From positions 1-64,000 of the forward strand of contig JAWKLQ010000023.1 in NCBI GenBank assembly GCA_041392665.1: DNA of 64,000 bases, in the 5' to 3' direction. The translations under genes were made by a program, and so were the position numbers. The stretch is from Flavilitoribacter sp020436695 (GTDB taxonomy: Bacteria > Bacteroidota > Bacteroidia > Chitinophagales > Saprospiraceae). Under the pieces are notes generated by a model. That model was not told where the DNA came from and did not search any database. It was given only the letters and a program-made list of their open reading frames with translations. Of this stretch, positions 7,484 through 17,265 are shown piece after piece (position 1 is the first letter of the stretch; the number at the start of each line of letters is the position of its first letter).

Positions 7484-9805
7484 ATGACCATTGAAAACTA
7501 CAAAGGACTAAGATTTGATGGCAGGCTTTTTGACCTGGGCAACCGCGATATTGACTATCGTGGCCTGTTGAATAAGTACTTCCTTAGCAAGTGGTACTAC
7601 TATGCACTGTCCTTTATGGTGTGTGTGGGCCTTACCTACCTTTACGTACGAACCATTGAACCAACATACGCTATAACCAGCAAACTCCTGATCACCGAAG
7701 GTGAGCGGGATACAGGTTCGCCGGAAGACTGGCTGAAGAGAAGCCTCAATTTCTCGGCCAGCCCCGATAATGTATACAATGAGATCCAGGTGTTGACCTC
7801 TTTTGCGCTGGTCAAACAGGTAGTGGATTTTCTGAATCTGGACATCAACTATTACTGGCAGGAAAAGTATTCCCGGCGTACCGGCTACACGAATTTCCCC
7901 ATTTCAGTGAGCAGCTATAAACTGAGCTCTCCCTGGTATTATGGTACTTCATTTCAGGTGATACCGATGAACGGAGAGCAATTTCAGATGAAGGTAGGAG
8001 AGGATGTGCTCGGTACTTACAATTTTGATGAAGAGTTCAGCAATAATTTCGGCGATTTCTGCTTCCAGCTGCAGGGTAACCCTTATCTACATCCCGAATC
8101 AGGGATGTTTGTGGAGTTCCTGAACCCACCGGCAATTACGGAGTCTTATCTGTATCGCCTGTACGTTGGCTTTATCGATATAAAATCAACTACGCTGGAG
8201 ATCTATCTGGAAGATGCCGTACCGGCCAGAGGGATAGATTTTCTGGAAAATCTGATCATCCGTTATCATCAGATCAAAAACCAGGAGAACAACCGGGTGG
8301 CCAATAATACGCTGCAGTTCATTGACGAACGCCTGGTAGATATCGGACGCGACCTGCGCTCGATCGAATACAGTGTGGAAAGTTATAAGCTGAATAACAG
8401 TATTGCATCGGAATCCACTTCCGATCTGCAGATCCTCCTCGAGAGTGCCAACCGGCTTGATCGGGAGAAAGAGAATTATGAGGTGCAGCTGAATATTCTG
8501 GAGAGCATGAAACAGAAGCTCAATATGTCGGGTGATAATTTCGAACTGATCACGGTGGGTAATGGAGCTTCTACCGATATAAAGATCCAGGAGATAGTCA
8601 AGCAATACAATGACAAAGTACTGGCCAGAAGAGAGTTGCTGGTCACCAGCCAGGCTTCCCACCCGGTAGTACAGTCGGCGACTCAGCAGCTGATCAGTTT
8701 GCGGAATACGATCTACGCAGCGATCGATAATATGCAGAACGATTTGCGCTTACAGGTTGGTAATGTGAACAACCAGTACAACCGTTCGGTATCACAGTTG
8801 CGGAGTGTGCCTACGAAGGAACGACAGTTGACGGACAAAGCCCGGGAGAAAGCCATTGTGGAAGATCTCTACGTTTATCTGTTGCAAAAGCGCGAAGAAA
8901 CGGCATTGTCTCTGATCGGCACTGCCGTTAACTCGATCGTGATCGATCCGCCCCGTAGTACTACTCAGGCGGTGTCACCCAATAAGATGAAATACTATTT
9001 CGGTGGTTCGTTTTTCGGATTGGCTCTTCCATTCCTGTTGATCTCCATGGTAGAGATCTTCAAGAACTCAATCGAATCGGAAGACCAGCTCAAGGCGCTA
9101 CTGCCGGCTCACCCGGTGGTCGGACTGATCAATAAACGCCGTAGTAAAGGCAAGCAGATAGTGGTGCAAAAAGGCCGGTCACTGATCTCTGATCGTTTTC
9201 GTTCACTTCGCACCAATCTGCAGTTTATGGCCAATGACGGTGATAAGTGCATTATGGTAACCTCCAGTGCGAGTATGGAAGGGAAAACTTTCATTGCCAC
9301 CAATGTGGCCGCCAGTTTCGCCGTGAAGGATGAAAAGACGGTCATCATCGATTTTGATCTCCGAAATCCACAGGTGGCCAATTATCTGGATACCGCTAAT
9401 GGAGACACTGGTTTGAGTACCTTTTTCAGTGGCGAAACACCTAAGGTAGAAGATATCATCCAGTCATCTAATATCAAGAACCTGGATTATATTGCCTTCG
9501 GCCCTGCGATCGACTATCACGATGAGTTGGTGCTGAACGAGCAAAAACTGGCTAAGTTGTTTGGCTACCTGAAAGCTAATTATGATACCATCGTTGTCGA
9601 TACTTCGCCGGTTGGTATTATTACCGATGCAATACTTTTAAATAAATATATTACTCAAACCCTGTACGTAGTTCGGGTCGGTTTCACCAAGAAAGAAATG
9701 ATCGAAAAAGCCAGAGAGCTCTTCGATCAGGATCAGCTGATCAACCCGGCTCTGGTGCTGAACGGTGTTAAGAAAGGAGAAGTATATGGGTATAAAGTAA
9801 GTTAA
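7484..9805 (+). CDS. Wzc-like polysaccharide co-polymerase with BY-kinase domain
   Basis: A 773-residue inner-membrane protein. Membrane segment 1 is near residues 38-56 and segment 2 near 503-522; between them lie a Wzz-type periplasmic domain and a coiled-coil/GNVR region. The cytoplasmic half is a bacterial tyrosine kinase: Walker A TSSASMEGKTF (about residue 592), Walker A' VIIDFDLRNP (about 620), Walker B TIVVDTSP (about 702). It should set chain length and drive export through the Wza-like channel. The C-terminus ends KKGEVYGYKVS with only two tyrosines, not the usual tyrosine cluster, so autophosphorylation control may be reduced. It lies 40 bases after the export gene. Confidence 0.9.
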   Translation: MTIENYKGLRFDGRLFDLGNRDIDYRGLLNKYFLSKWYYYALSFMVCVGLTYLYVRTIEPTYAITSKLLITEGERDTGSPEDWLKRSLNFSASPDNVYNEIQVLTSFALVKQVVDFLNLDINYYWQEKYSRRTGYTNFPISVSSYKLSSPWYYGTSFQVIPMNGEQFQMKVGEDVLGTYNFDEEFSNNFGDFCFQLQGNPYLHPESGMFVEFLNPPAITESYLYRLYVGFIDIKSTTLEIYLEDAVPARGIDFLENLIIRYHQIKNQENNRVANNTLQFIDERLVDIGRDLRSIEYSVESYKLNNSIASESTSDLQILLESANRLDREKENYEVQLNILESMKQKLNMSGDNFELITVGNGASTDIKIQEIVKQYNDKVLARRELLVTSQASHPVVQSATQQLISLRNTIYAAIDNMQNDLRLQVGNVNNQYNRSVSQLRSVPTKERQLTDKAREKAIVEDLYVYLLQKREETALSLIGTAVNSIVIDPPRSTTQAVSPNKMKYYFGGSFFGLALPFLLISMVEIFKNSIESEDQLKALLPAHPVVGLINKRRSKGKQIVVQKGRSLISDRFRSLRTNLQFMANDGDKCIMVTSSASMEGKTFIATNVAASFAVKDEKTVIIDFDLRNPQVANYLDTANGDTGLSTFFSGETPKVEDIIQSSNIKNLDYIAFGPAIDYHDELVLNEQKLAKLFGYLKANYDTIVVDTSPVGIITDAILLNKYITQTLYVVRVGFTKKEMIEKARELFDQDQLINPALVLNGVKKGEVYGYKVS

Positions 9806-9821
9806 ATTGATAGCAAGCATG

Positions 9822-10051
9822 GGTACGGATCGAAAAGCTCCGTACCTCCCCAATTAGTATAGAGAGCGTTTATCTACCTGCCCCGAAAAAAGGGACAGGT
9901 CAAAAGTCCTGATCTACCCCCCTGCTGTTGGCCCTGTCAGCAGGATCAGTTTTCGTGTCCTCCCTTTTACCATCAAAATTGAGAGAGCTTAGCCATATTG
10001 CTCAAGGAACTGAGCAATGCCTTGATATGCCATTTGCCGGCCATAGGCAAA
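9822..10051 (+). promoter_or_regulatory. array of five hairpins between the wzc-like and wcaJ-like genes
   Basis: This 320-base gap holds five separate perfect or near-perfect stems: GGTACGGA/TCCGTACC (9822-9846), ACCTG-c-CCC/GGG-a-CAGGT (9876-9900), CCTGCTG/CAGCAGG (9921-9944, with outer CTGATC/GATCAG), ATTGCTC/GAGCAAT (9997-10018) and TTTGCC/GGCAAA (10033-10051). None has a T-run. A weak TATATTTT element follows at 10058. The gap could attenuate or process the transcript between export and assembly genes. Confidence 0.5.
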
Positions 10052-10125
10052 CTTTCATATATTTTTCAGACGACACCCAATTATTTACAAACCCTACCCC
10101 CATTTAGGACAACAAATATCATCTT

Positions 10126-11592
10126 ATGAACGCACAAAACACGGTATCTCCTTTTGTGGTCAATCAGCAAAAGGGAACAGTAAGAAAAGGACAGCCAAAG
10201 GGGATCGCTAGAGGACTGAAGCACACTGACCAGTACTTTACCTGGGTAATGTTACTGGATCTGATGCTGTTGAACGCATGTTTACTTGGGGGATTGAGCT
10301 ACAAAATGCCAATGGAAACCCTGATGGGGCAACATCCCTGGGAGTTATTGTTTTTCATCCTGGCGTCCAATGCGACGGCCGGTATTACGGTAGGATTGAA
10401 TAACATTTTTCAGGCTTTTGAAGGATTGCGTATCAACCTTAAATTTAAAGACCTTTTGATCGGTACGATGGTATACCTGGGCATTATGAGCCTGGTGTAT
10501 TACCAGTTTTTCTTCCCGGTTTTTGAAGTGCATTTTCTTCTTCCATCGCTGGGATTATTTTTGGTACTGACTACGGCTTTGCATTATCTGGCCAATCAGC
10601 TCAGCAAAAACCTGAACCCTTACTTTACGTATGCGGTGATCGGAGGAGAAGCTTCCAGCATTCATTATCTGGAGAAATGTGTAGAATCAGCCTACGGCAA
10701 GCGTACTTACTGTATTGGTCGTTTTGCCGATAACGATATTTCAGAAGTCGACACACTCGGCGATTACCGGGAAGTAAAGGACTTTCTGAAACAACAGCCC
10801 AATATTAATAAGTTGATGTATCTGGGCAGCAAATTGCCACAACAGGAAGTGCAGGACATTGCCCGGGCCTGTCGTGACCAGTTTGTCGATTTTGAAGTCA
10901 TTCCGCAGGCTTCGCCTATTTTTAGTTCGGGAATGGCAGTTACTGAACTTGCAGGGGTGCCGGTACTGCAGCGTAGAAGAGAACCGCTGAATCAAATACA
11001 GAACCGACTGTTGAAAAGAATTTTCGACATTATGTTTTCCTCCCTTGTGATCGTTCTGGTCTTTCCCTGGCTGTTGCCGATCATAGCACTGGCCATCAGG
11101 CTGGAATCCCGCGGCCCCATATTTTTCTCACAGAAGAGAACCGGATATCGCAATCGTGCCTTCAACTGCCTGAAATTCCGCTCTATGCGGGTGAATGGTG
11201 ACAGTGATAACAAGCAGGCCGTTCGGAATGACAGCCGGATCACCCGGGTAGGATCTTTCCTGAGAAAGACCAGTCTGGATGAATTTCCGCAATTCCTTAA
11301 CGTCTTTATGGGAGACATGTCGGTAGTAGGCCCCCGGCCGCATATGTTGAAACACACTGAAGAATACGCTGAATTGATCGATTCCTTCATGTTCCGTCAT
11401 GCCGTAAAACCGGGTGTTACCGGCTGGGCGCAGATAAACGGGTGGAGAGGTCCCACTCCGGAAGTATATCAGATGGAAAAGCGAGTGGAATACGATGTAG
11501 ATTATATTGAAAACTGGAATTTTTGGCTTGATATGAAATGTGTTTTCTTCACCGTCTGGAACATCTTCAGAGGAGAAAAGAATGCCTTTTAA
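10126..11592 (+). CDS. WcaJ-like undecaprenyl-phosphate sugar phosphotransferase (initiating transferase)
   Basis: A 488-residue protein with N-terminal membrane helices (about residues 38-165), a nucleotide-binding-like domain (about 175-270), a re-entrant hydrophobic helix near 300-330 and the catalytic sugar-transferase domain. Signatures are GPIFFSQKRTGYRNRAFNCL, CLKFRSM, SLDEFPQFLNVFMGDMSVVG and GPRP, then KPGVTGWAQINGWRG. It transfers a hexose-1-phosphate (glucose or galactose in characterised relatives) to undecaprenyl phosphate, the first step of repeat-unit assembly. The hairpin array precedes it. Family firm; sugar not determined. Confidence 0.92.
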   Translation: MNAQNTVSPFVVNQQKGTVRKGQPKGIARGLKHTDQYFTWVMLLDLMLLNACLLGGLSYKMPMETLMGQHPWELLFFILASNATAGITVGLNNIFQAFEGLRINLKFKDLLIGTMVYLGIMSLVYYQFFFPVFEVHFLLPSLGLFLVLTTALHYLANQLSKNLNPYFTYAVIGGEASSIHYLEKCVESAYGKRTYCIGRFADNDISEVDTLGDYREVKDFLKQQPNINKLMYLGSKLPQQEVQDIARACRDQFVDFEVIPQASPIFSSGMAVTELAGVPVLQRRREPLNQIQNRLLKRIFDIMFSSLVIVLVFPWLLPIIALAIRLESRGPIFFSQKRTGYRNRAFNCLKFRSMRVNGDSDNKQAVRNDSRITRVGSFLRKTSLDEFPQFLNVFMGDMSVVGPRPHMLKHTEEYAELIDSFMFRHAVKPGVTGWAQINGWRGPTPEVYQMEKRVEYDVDYIENWNFWLDMKCVFFTVWNIFRGEKNAF

Positions 11593-11601
11593 TTCATGCC
11601 G

Positions 11602-11661
11602 ATTTGAATAGCAATATCCATAGCTGATGATTAATTTTTATTGAAACCAATCTATTCAAAT
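11602..11661. repeat. inverted repeat after the wcaJ-like gene
   Basis: ATTTGAATAG (11602-11611) and CTATTCAAAT (11652-11661) are exact reverse complements around a 40-base loop, in the gap between the initiating transferase and the first glycosyltransferase. Confidence 0.45.
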
Positions 11662-11691
11662 GATTTGACAGATTTACATAAGATAGAGCCC

Positions 11692-12870
11692 ATGAAAAAA
11701 GTATTAATGGTATTTCGTCCCTTGAATGAAACTTTGGAATATGTTCGAGAAAATGGAGATGAACAGTATGCTCCTCATCACTGGTGGTGTTATGATCAAC
11801 TGATCAAAAAAGGTTATCAGGTAGATTTTATCGAGCCGACCGAAGAGCACAGTTTTTGGAACAAATTGGGAAAAAAACTGGACATACTGTATCTGGAGCA
11901 GCAACTGAAGGCACTGAAGCGTGCCAAAAATTATGATGTGGTATACGCTCCGTTTCTGGAGCATGTTTTCCTGTTGGCCCTGATGCGCTTTTTAGGATTG
12001 TTTCGCACTCCTTTGGTTGCCATTGCCCAGCATGAATATGGCGTCAACAAGAAAAACTATTTCAAAAGACTGAAGCAGTGGTGGTTGCGTCTGGTCAACT
12101 TCAAAGGGACGGATAATATTATTCACTACATCGAAGCAGTAGCAGACGAGTGTGATAAATACAAAATAAAGGGGCATGTGAGTAGTGCCTATTCCTGGGG
12201 CATAGATTACCATTTTTATGACGATTATAAAAATGCGCAACTGGAAGTACCTCGCAATGACTATATTTTTTCCACGGGTGGCAGTAAAAGAGATTTTCCT
12301 ACTCTGGTCAAAGCCTTTAACGAGCTCGATTTTAAACTTAAGATCACGACGATCGGTCATTTTGATGACTGCCCGAACTGTGTGATCACACCCAATATCG
12401 AGATCGACAACTCCCTGCCGTTCGGCATGAGTTCGCCGGGGCTGATCCGGAAAGATTATTATCATGCATTGGCCGTAGGCGTACCCCTGCAGCGCAGTGA
12501 GGCTTTTGCTACCTACGGGATCACGGTTGTGATGGAAGCAATGGCAATGGGAAAACCCGTGATCACCACCCTGACGGAAGCATATCCGTTCAATGTGGAG
12601 AAAGAGAAGATCGGCCTGCTGGTAGACTATGGAGACGTGGAAGGATGGCGCCAGGCCGTACAATATCTGATCGATCACCCGGAGGAAGCCCGGGAGATGG
12701 GTATGCGCGGTAAACACCTGATCAGGACCAAATATAACTACGATATTTTTTCCGAAGAGGTGATCGCTCAGATCGCCGGCTTTTTTACCAGAACCACCAC
12801 CGTTAAACCGGGAGGTTTTGGGCTGGGGGCCGAAAACAAGAAAAAGGAAGTTCATACCTATTCACTTTGA
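11692..12870 (+). CDS. glycosyltransferase, GT4-like
   Basis: A 392-residue protein. The ATG at 11692 (MKKVLMVFRPLNETLEY) is preferred to an in-frame TTG 51 bases upstream because the Rossmann-like first strand starts here. The C-terminal half has the GT-B donor-binding pattern: EAFATYGITVVMEAMAMGKP then VITTLTEAYP, and GLLVDYGDVEGW. No membrane span is evident. It follows the initiating transferase and should add a sugar to the lipid-linked intermediate on the cytoplasmic face. Donor, acceptor and linkage cannot be inferred. Confidence 0.8.
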   Translation: MKKVLMVFRPLNETLEYVRENGDEQYAPHHWWCYDQLIKKGYQVDFIEPTEEHSFWNKLGKKLDILYLEQQLKALKRAKNYDVVYAPFLEHVFLLALMRFLGLFRTPLVAIAQHEYGVNKKNYFKRLKQWWLRLVNFKGTDNIIHYIEAVADECDKYKIKGHVSSAYSWGIDYHFYDDYKNAQLEVPRNDYIFSTGGSKRDFPTLVKAFNELDFKLKITTIGHFDDCPNCVITPNIEIDNSLPFGMSSPGLIRKDYYHALAVGVPLQRSEAFATYGITVVMEAMAMGKPVITTLTEAYPFNVEKEKIGLLVDYGDVEGWRQAVQYLIDHPEEAREMGMRGKHLIRTKYNYDIFSEEVIAQIAGFFTRTTTVKPGGFGLGAENKKKEVHTYSL

Positions 12871-12899
12871 CGGTTCCGGTTTAAGTATATCTCTATCCA

Positions 12900-14279
12900 A
12901 TGAATTATAGTCAATCCTCTTTTCTGTCCCGGCTGACCAAACTAGTTAATAAGGGGCAGGAGCGGAGTGTAAAAGCGAAAAAGAATATCATCAGCGGCGT
13001 TTTCATTAAGGGCGGCAGTATTGTCGTGAGCTTATTGATGGTGCCGCTGACGATCGGTTATGTGGATACGACCGGCTACGGGATCTGGCTGACGATAAGC
13101 TCTATTATTGCCTGGTTCAATTTTTTTGATGTGGGTCTCACCCAGGGATTGCGCAATAAATTTGCGGAGGCTCTGGCTCTGGAGCAATATGACCTGGCGC
13201 AAACCTATGTAAGTACGACCTATGCCTTACTGACGCTGATCTTTTCCGGGGTATGGCTGCTACTGCTGATCGCCAATCAGTTTATCGACTGGGCGACGAT
13301 CGTCAATGCACCGGCCGGGATGCGGGATGAGATCAATCTGCTGGCTTTTATCGTTTTTACCTATTTCTGTTTGCGCTTCGTGCTGAGAGTGATCACCACC
13401 ATACTGATTGCGGATCAACAGCCGTCCAGATCTTCGCTGATCGATCTTATGGGGCAGATCATCTCGCTGGCATTCGTCGTCATCCTGGTCAATACTACCC
13501 ATGGATCGCTGGTTTATCTGGGCATAGCCTTATGCCTGTCTCCTATTCTGGTCCTGGTAGCTACAAGTATCTTCTTTTTCCGAAAGGGATATGCCCGTTA
13601 CCGGCCGAACCTGTCAAAAGTAGACTTTTCCAAAGCCGGGGAATTATTCAATCTGGGGATAAAGTTCTTTGTCATTCAGGTGGCTAATGTGATCCAGTAT
13701 CAGACGGCTAATGTGCTTATCGCCAATAATTTCGGGCCAGGTGAAGTAACCTCCTACAACATTGTTTATAAGTACTTCGGCCTGTTGAATATGGCATTCG
13801 TCATCTTTCTGACGCCTTTCTGGTCAGCCTCTACGGAAGCTTATCTCAAAGGCGATATTCATTGGATAAAGCGCGCCATGAAAAAATATAATCACCTGGG
13901 GCTACTGCTTTTTGCCGGTGGCCTGGTGATGTTGTTCCTGGCATCCGATATTTACCGGCTGTGGCTGGGAGAAGGAACCGTGGACATTCCCTTCGCATTA
14001 TCCATGTGGGGGTTGATCTATTTTACCGCAGCGCTTTTTGCCACTAAGTATGTTTTTTTTCTGAATAGCATCAGTGCATTACGCATTCAGTTTTATACAA
14101 GTATGATCACTCCGCTGATCTTCATCGCAGTGACGATACTATTCATCAAGCACTACCAAATGGGCGTATACGCGATATTTATCGCTTCACTGATCGGTGG
14201 TTTTAACGGTATCGTTATTGCTCCGATTCAATATTATCAGGTCATTCACCGGTCTAAAAAAGGAATTTGGATAAAATGA
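12900..14279 (+). CDS. Wzx-like repeat-unit flippase (copy 1)
   Basis: A 459-residue integral membrane protein with about 12-14 predicted helices and the polysaccharide biosynthesis/MATE-like pattern near the start (MVPLTIGYVDTTGYGIWLTI, FDVGLTQGLRNKFAEALA). It should move the lipid-linked repeat unit to the periplasmic side. It is clearly paralogous to the next gene: both share KGQERSVKAKKNI, GYGIWLT/RYGIWLT, LRNKFAEA, FFVIQVA/FFVVKVA, FLTPFWSASTEAY and RLWLGEGTVDI/ELWLGEGTVDI. A terminator-like stem follows it. Confidence 0.88.
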   Translation: MNYSQSSFLSRLTKLVNKGQERSVKAKKNIISGVFIKGGSIVVSLLMVPLTIGYVDTTGYGIWLTISSIIAWFNFFDVGLTQGLRNKFAEALALEQYDLAQTYVSTTYALLTLIFSGVWLLLLIANQFIDWATIVNAPAGMRDEINLLAFIVFTYFCLRFVLRVITTILIADQQPSRSSLIDLMGQIISLAFVVILVNTTHGSLVYLGIALCLSPILVLVATSIFFFRKGYARYRPNLSKVDFSKAGELFNLGIKFFVIQVANVIQYQTANVLIANNFGPGEVTSYNIVYKYFGLLNMAFVIFLTPFWSASTEAYLKGDIHWIKRAMKKYNHLGLLLFAGGLVMLFLASDIYRLWLGEGTVDIPFALSMWGLIYFTAALFATKYVFFLNSISALRIQFYTSMITPLIFIAVTILFIKHYQMGVYAIFIASLIGGFNGIVIAPIQYYQVIHRSKKGIWIK

Positions 14280-14287
14280 TCGTGCGC

Positions 14288-14313
14288 ATGCCCGGTTGCT
14301 AACCAACGGGCAT
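14288..14313 (+). terminator. hairpin between the two flippase genes
   Basis: ATGCCC-g-GTTG (14288-14298) pairs with CAAC-GGGCAT (14304-14313), followed by a short TTTT. Together with about 195 further gene-free bases it separates the two flippase paralogues, so copy 2 may be expressed at a lower level or need read-through. Confidence 0.5.
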
Positions 14314-14508
14314 TTTCGATTGATCTCTGAAATCACTGCCGGTGACCCGGAAATAATCAGTTAGACTTCATTCTACAGTTTGAAATTTATCTGAACAACA
14401 TTAGCGCCTTAAAAACGGCTGGGGCACTTAGACAAAATCATAAGGGGCGTTAGTAGACTATTCGATTTCGCCCATACGCAAACAAACATCATCCAAAACA
14501 CAGCCTGA

Positions 14509-15924
14509 ATGAGTCTGATCATGAAAATAGCACAAGGATTATTCAACAGAGAGGGGCGCTCCAGGGTTGTGACACTAATTTTGGAGCAACTCAATAAAGG
14601 CCAGGAACGTAGTGTCAAGGCAAAGAAAAATATTCTCGGAGGGATATTGATCCGTGGAATGAGTATCATCATAAGCCTGGTATTTGTACCGTTAACCATC
14701 GATTACATCAACCCCACCCGTTACGGCATCTGGCTGACGCTGAGTTCAATTGTCGGGTGGTTCACTTTTTTCGATATTGGGCTTTCCGGAGGACTGCGTA
14801 ATAAGTTTGCGGAAGCGGTCGCAGCCGGTAATGATCGGGAAGCCCGGGTATATGTGAGTACCATCTATGCCATACTGGGGATCATCTTCTTAGGGGTGTG
14901 GCTGGTTTTTCTGGTCGTTAATCAGTTCCTGGATTGGGCGACCATATTGAATGTATCAGCTGAGATGAGATCGGAGGTCAGCATTCTGGCTCTCATCGTC
15001 TTTACTTATTTCTGCCTGCAGTTCGTGCTCCGGGTGATCACTACCATATTGACCGCAAACCAGCAACCGGCCAAGGGATCATTGATTGACATGGTGGGGC
15101 AGGCTGTATCGCTGCTTTTTGTGGTGATACTGGTTCAAACTACGGAAGGATCACTGTTAAAACTTGGTATTGCCCTTTGTTTATCACCCATTTTGGTACT
15201 ACTGGGAGCCAACCTGTTCTTCTTCAGCCGGGAATATAAGAATTATCGGCCTACGTTCTCCCTGGTAGACTTCTCCAAGGCTAAAGATCTATTCAATTTA
15301 GGGCTGAAGTTCTTTGTAGTGAAAGTCGCCTATATCGTTCAGTTCCAAACAGCCAATATTATTATTGCCCAGCATTTCGGGACCGTGGAGGTAACCAGTT
15401 ACAACATCGTCTATAAGTACTTCGGTATCCTCAATATGGTGTTTATCATCTTCCTGACCCCGTTCTGGTCGGCCTCTACGGAAGCCTATTTTAACGGTGA
15501 TATCAACTGGATCAAACGAGCCATCAAGCAGTACAATTTGCTGAACCTGCTACTGTTCCTGGGGAGCATCATCATGCTGGTATTTTCACAGCGGATCTAT
15601 GAACTTTGGCTGGGAGAGGGCACGGTAGATATCAATTTTATGCTTTCCCTTTGGGGCTTTTTCTTTTTCAATGTTACTATTTTCGGATTGAAGTATGTGA
15701 ATTTCCTCAACGGGATCAGCGCCTTGAAAATTCAATTCATTGCCAGTGCATTCAGCCCGATCTTATTCCTTGTGACGGCCATGCTGTTGATCCGGTATTT
15801 TAACCTTGGTGTCTATTCGTTGTTTGTTGCTTCGGTGGTGGCCAATTTCAACGGATATTTTCTGGCTCCATTGCAGTACTATCAGATCGTCCACAGAAAT
15901 AAGAAGGGGATCTGGATTAAATAA
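14509..15924 (+). CDS. Wzx-like repeat-unit flippase (copy 2)
   Basis: A 471-residue paralogue of the preceding gene, colinear over nearly its whole length, with the same helical pattern and conserved blocks (PLTIDYINPTRYGIWLTLSS, FDIGLSGGLRNKFAEAVA, FLTPFWSASTEAYFNGDI). The N-terminus carries about 12 extra residues. Two full-length flippases in one locus suggest a tandem duplication, with possible specialisation for different intermediates. Both frames are intact. Confidence 0.88.
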   Translation: MSLIMKIAQGLFNREGRSRVVTLILEQLNKGQERSVKAKKNILGGILIRGMSIIISLVFVPLTIDYINPTRYGIWLTLSSIVGWFTFFDIGLSGGLRNKFAEAVAAGNDREARVYVSTIYAILGIIFLGVWLVFLVVNQFLDWATILNVSAEMRSEVSILALIVFTYFCLQFVLRVITTILTANQQPAKGSLIDMVGQAVSLLFVVILVQTTEGSLLKLGIALCLSPILVLLGANLFFFSREYKNYRPTFSLVDFSKAKDLFNLGLKFFVVKVAYIVQFQTANIIIAQHFGTVEVTSYNIVYKYFGILNMVFIIFLTPFWSASTEAYFNGDINWIKRAIKQYNLLNLLLFLGSIIMLVFSQRIYELWLGEGTVDINFMLSLWGFFFFNVTIFGLKYVNFLNGISALKIQFIASAFSPILFLVTAMLLIRYFNLGVYSLFVASVVANFNGYFLAPLQYYQIVHRNKKGIWIK

Positions 15925-16020
15925 GACTAGTTTAAATAATTTGAACCCATGACATCTGACTTTACAACCATAAACAAGGTTGCACCCATAAAACAACACG
16001 AGGAAAACGGTCATCCCAAC

Positions 16021-17265
16021 ATGAAAGTCGTACAACTGCAATACAAAGCCAGTGCTTCGGGTGATTTTTCCAAAAGACTGCACGACGAATTCCTGAACGC
16101 CGGGATTGAATCCAGTATCCTGACCTTGCATTCCGATGTGCCGCAGTCTGCCGAACGGCGTTGTCTGGGGCGGAAAGCAAAATTTGTCTCCAGCATAGAT
16201 AATCACATTCAAAACTATCTGACCAGGAAGGCCGACAAAAAATTCGGGCTTTTTTCGTATCCTTTATTGGGAACAGATGTATCAAAACTGGAACAGGTAA
16301 AGGATGCCGATATCATCTATTTGCATTGGGTGCTGTTCGGCTTTCTGGGTTTGAAAGACATAGAATCGCTGGCCAAACTGGGTAAACCCATCGTTTTCAT
16401 CCTGCACGATATGTGGACCATGACCGGTGGCTGCCATTACAGCTTTGACTGCGAAAAATATAAAACCGGCTGCTCCAACTGCCCGATGTTTTCCGGCTCA
16501 CAACCTTTTGACCTGGCCGCATCCGGCTTCAAGAGAAAAAAGAAACTGTACGACAAGTACGATAACCTGTACTTTGTGTCGCCCAGTAAGTGGCTGTATG
16601 ATTGTGCCAAACAATCGGCGTTGACTAAGGATAAGCCGGTGTTTCACATTCCGAATGTACTTGATCAGGTCAAATTCAAACCGGTTGATAAAAAGGTTGC
16701 CAAGCAGATACTGAACATCGACCCCGAGGAGCGGGTCATTGCCTTTGGAGCCGTCTCGGTCGACAGCCCATACAAAGGCTGGCAGTATTTGAGATCGGCG
16801 CTGAATATACTCCACGAACGGCAGCCGGATGAAAAGATTTCCATTGTAGTATTTGGAGGAGGAGATAAAGAAGCCATGGAAAAATCCATTCCTTTTAAGA
16901 CCCGTTTTTTGGGTAGGATATCGGACGAATACGCCATGGCCGTGCTCTACAATGCGGCTGATCTGTTCATTGCCCCTTCCTTAGCTGATAATTTGCCCTA
17001 CGTTATTTTTGAGGCTTTGTCTTGCGGTACCCCGGTGGTTGCTTTTAATACCGGCGGGATCCCGGATCTGGTGCGTCACAAATACAACGGCTATCTGGCC
17101 TGTTATAAGGATGCCGAAGATCTGGCACAGGGTATTGAATATTGCCTGGATAATGACCTGAAAGCCAAAGTGCTGCCAGAGTTGGCCAATGATATTACTA
17201 TAGAAAAACACCGGGCGCTGTATGAATCTACAAAAACCGTATCACTGAATGGAACAAAGGCTTGA
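16021..17265 (+). CDS. glycosyltransferase family 4
   Basis: A 414-residue protein from the ATG at 16021 (MKVVQLQYKASASGDFSKRL); an in-frame ATG at 15949 would add 24 residues unlike the family. It has the block seen in WcaC-like GT4 enzymes: LHWVLFGFLGL, HDMWTMTGGCHYSFDC, YKTGCSNCPMF. The donor-binding end is IAPSLADNLPYVIFEALSCG followed by TPVVAFNTGGIPDLV. The Cys-rich block probably shapes the acceptor site. Its last 17 bases overlap the polymerase gene, indicating translational coupling. Donor sugar unknown. Confidence 0.85.
   Translation: MKVVQLQYKASASGDFSKRLHDEFLNAGIESSILTLHSDVPQSAERRCLGRKAKFVSSIDNHIQNYLTRKADKKFGLFSYPLLGTDVSKLEQVKDADIIYLHWVLFGFLGLKDIESLAKLGKPIVFILHDMWTMTGGCHYSFDCEKYKTGCSNCPMFSGSQPFDLAASGFKRKKKLYDKYDNLYFVSPSKWLYDCAKQSALTKDKPVFHIPNVLDQVKFKPVDKKVAKQILNIDPEERVIAFGAVSVDSPYKGWQYLRSALNILHERQPDEKISIVVFGGGDKEAMEKSIPFKTRFLGRISDEYAMAVLYNAADLFIAPSLADNLPYVIFEALSCGTPVVAFNTGGIPDLVRHKYNGYLACYKDAEDLAQGIEYCLDNDLKAKVLPELANDITIEKHRALYESTKTVSLNGTKA

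Noticed and set aside
11992..12855. A 287-codon minus-strand ORF opposite a glycosyltransferase gene
   Set aside because: It is fully contained within an intact GT4 gene, has no recognisable domain, and its composition is typical of antisense reading.
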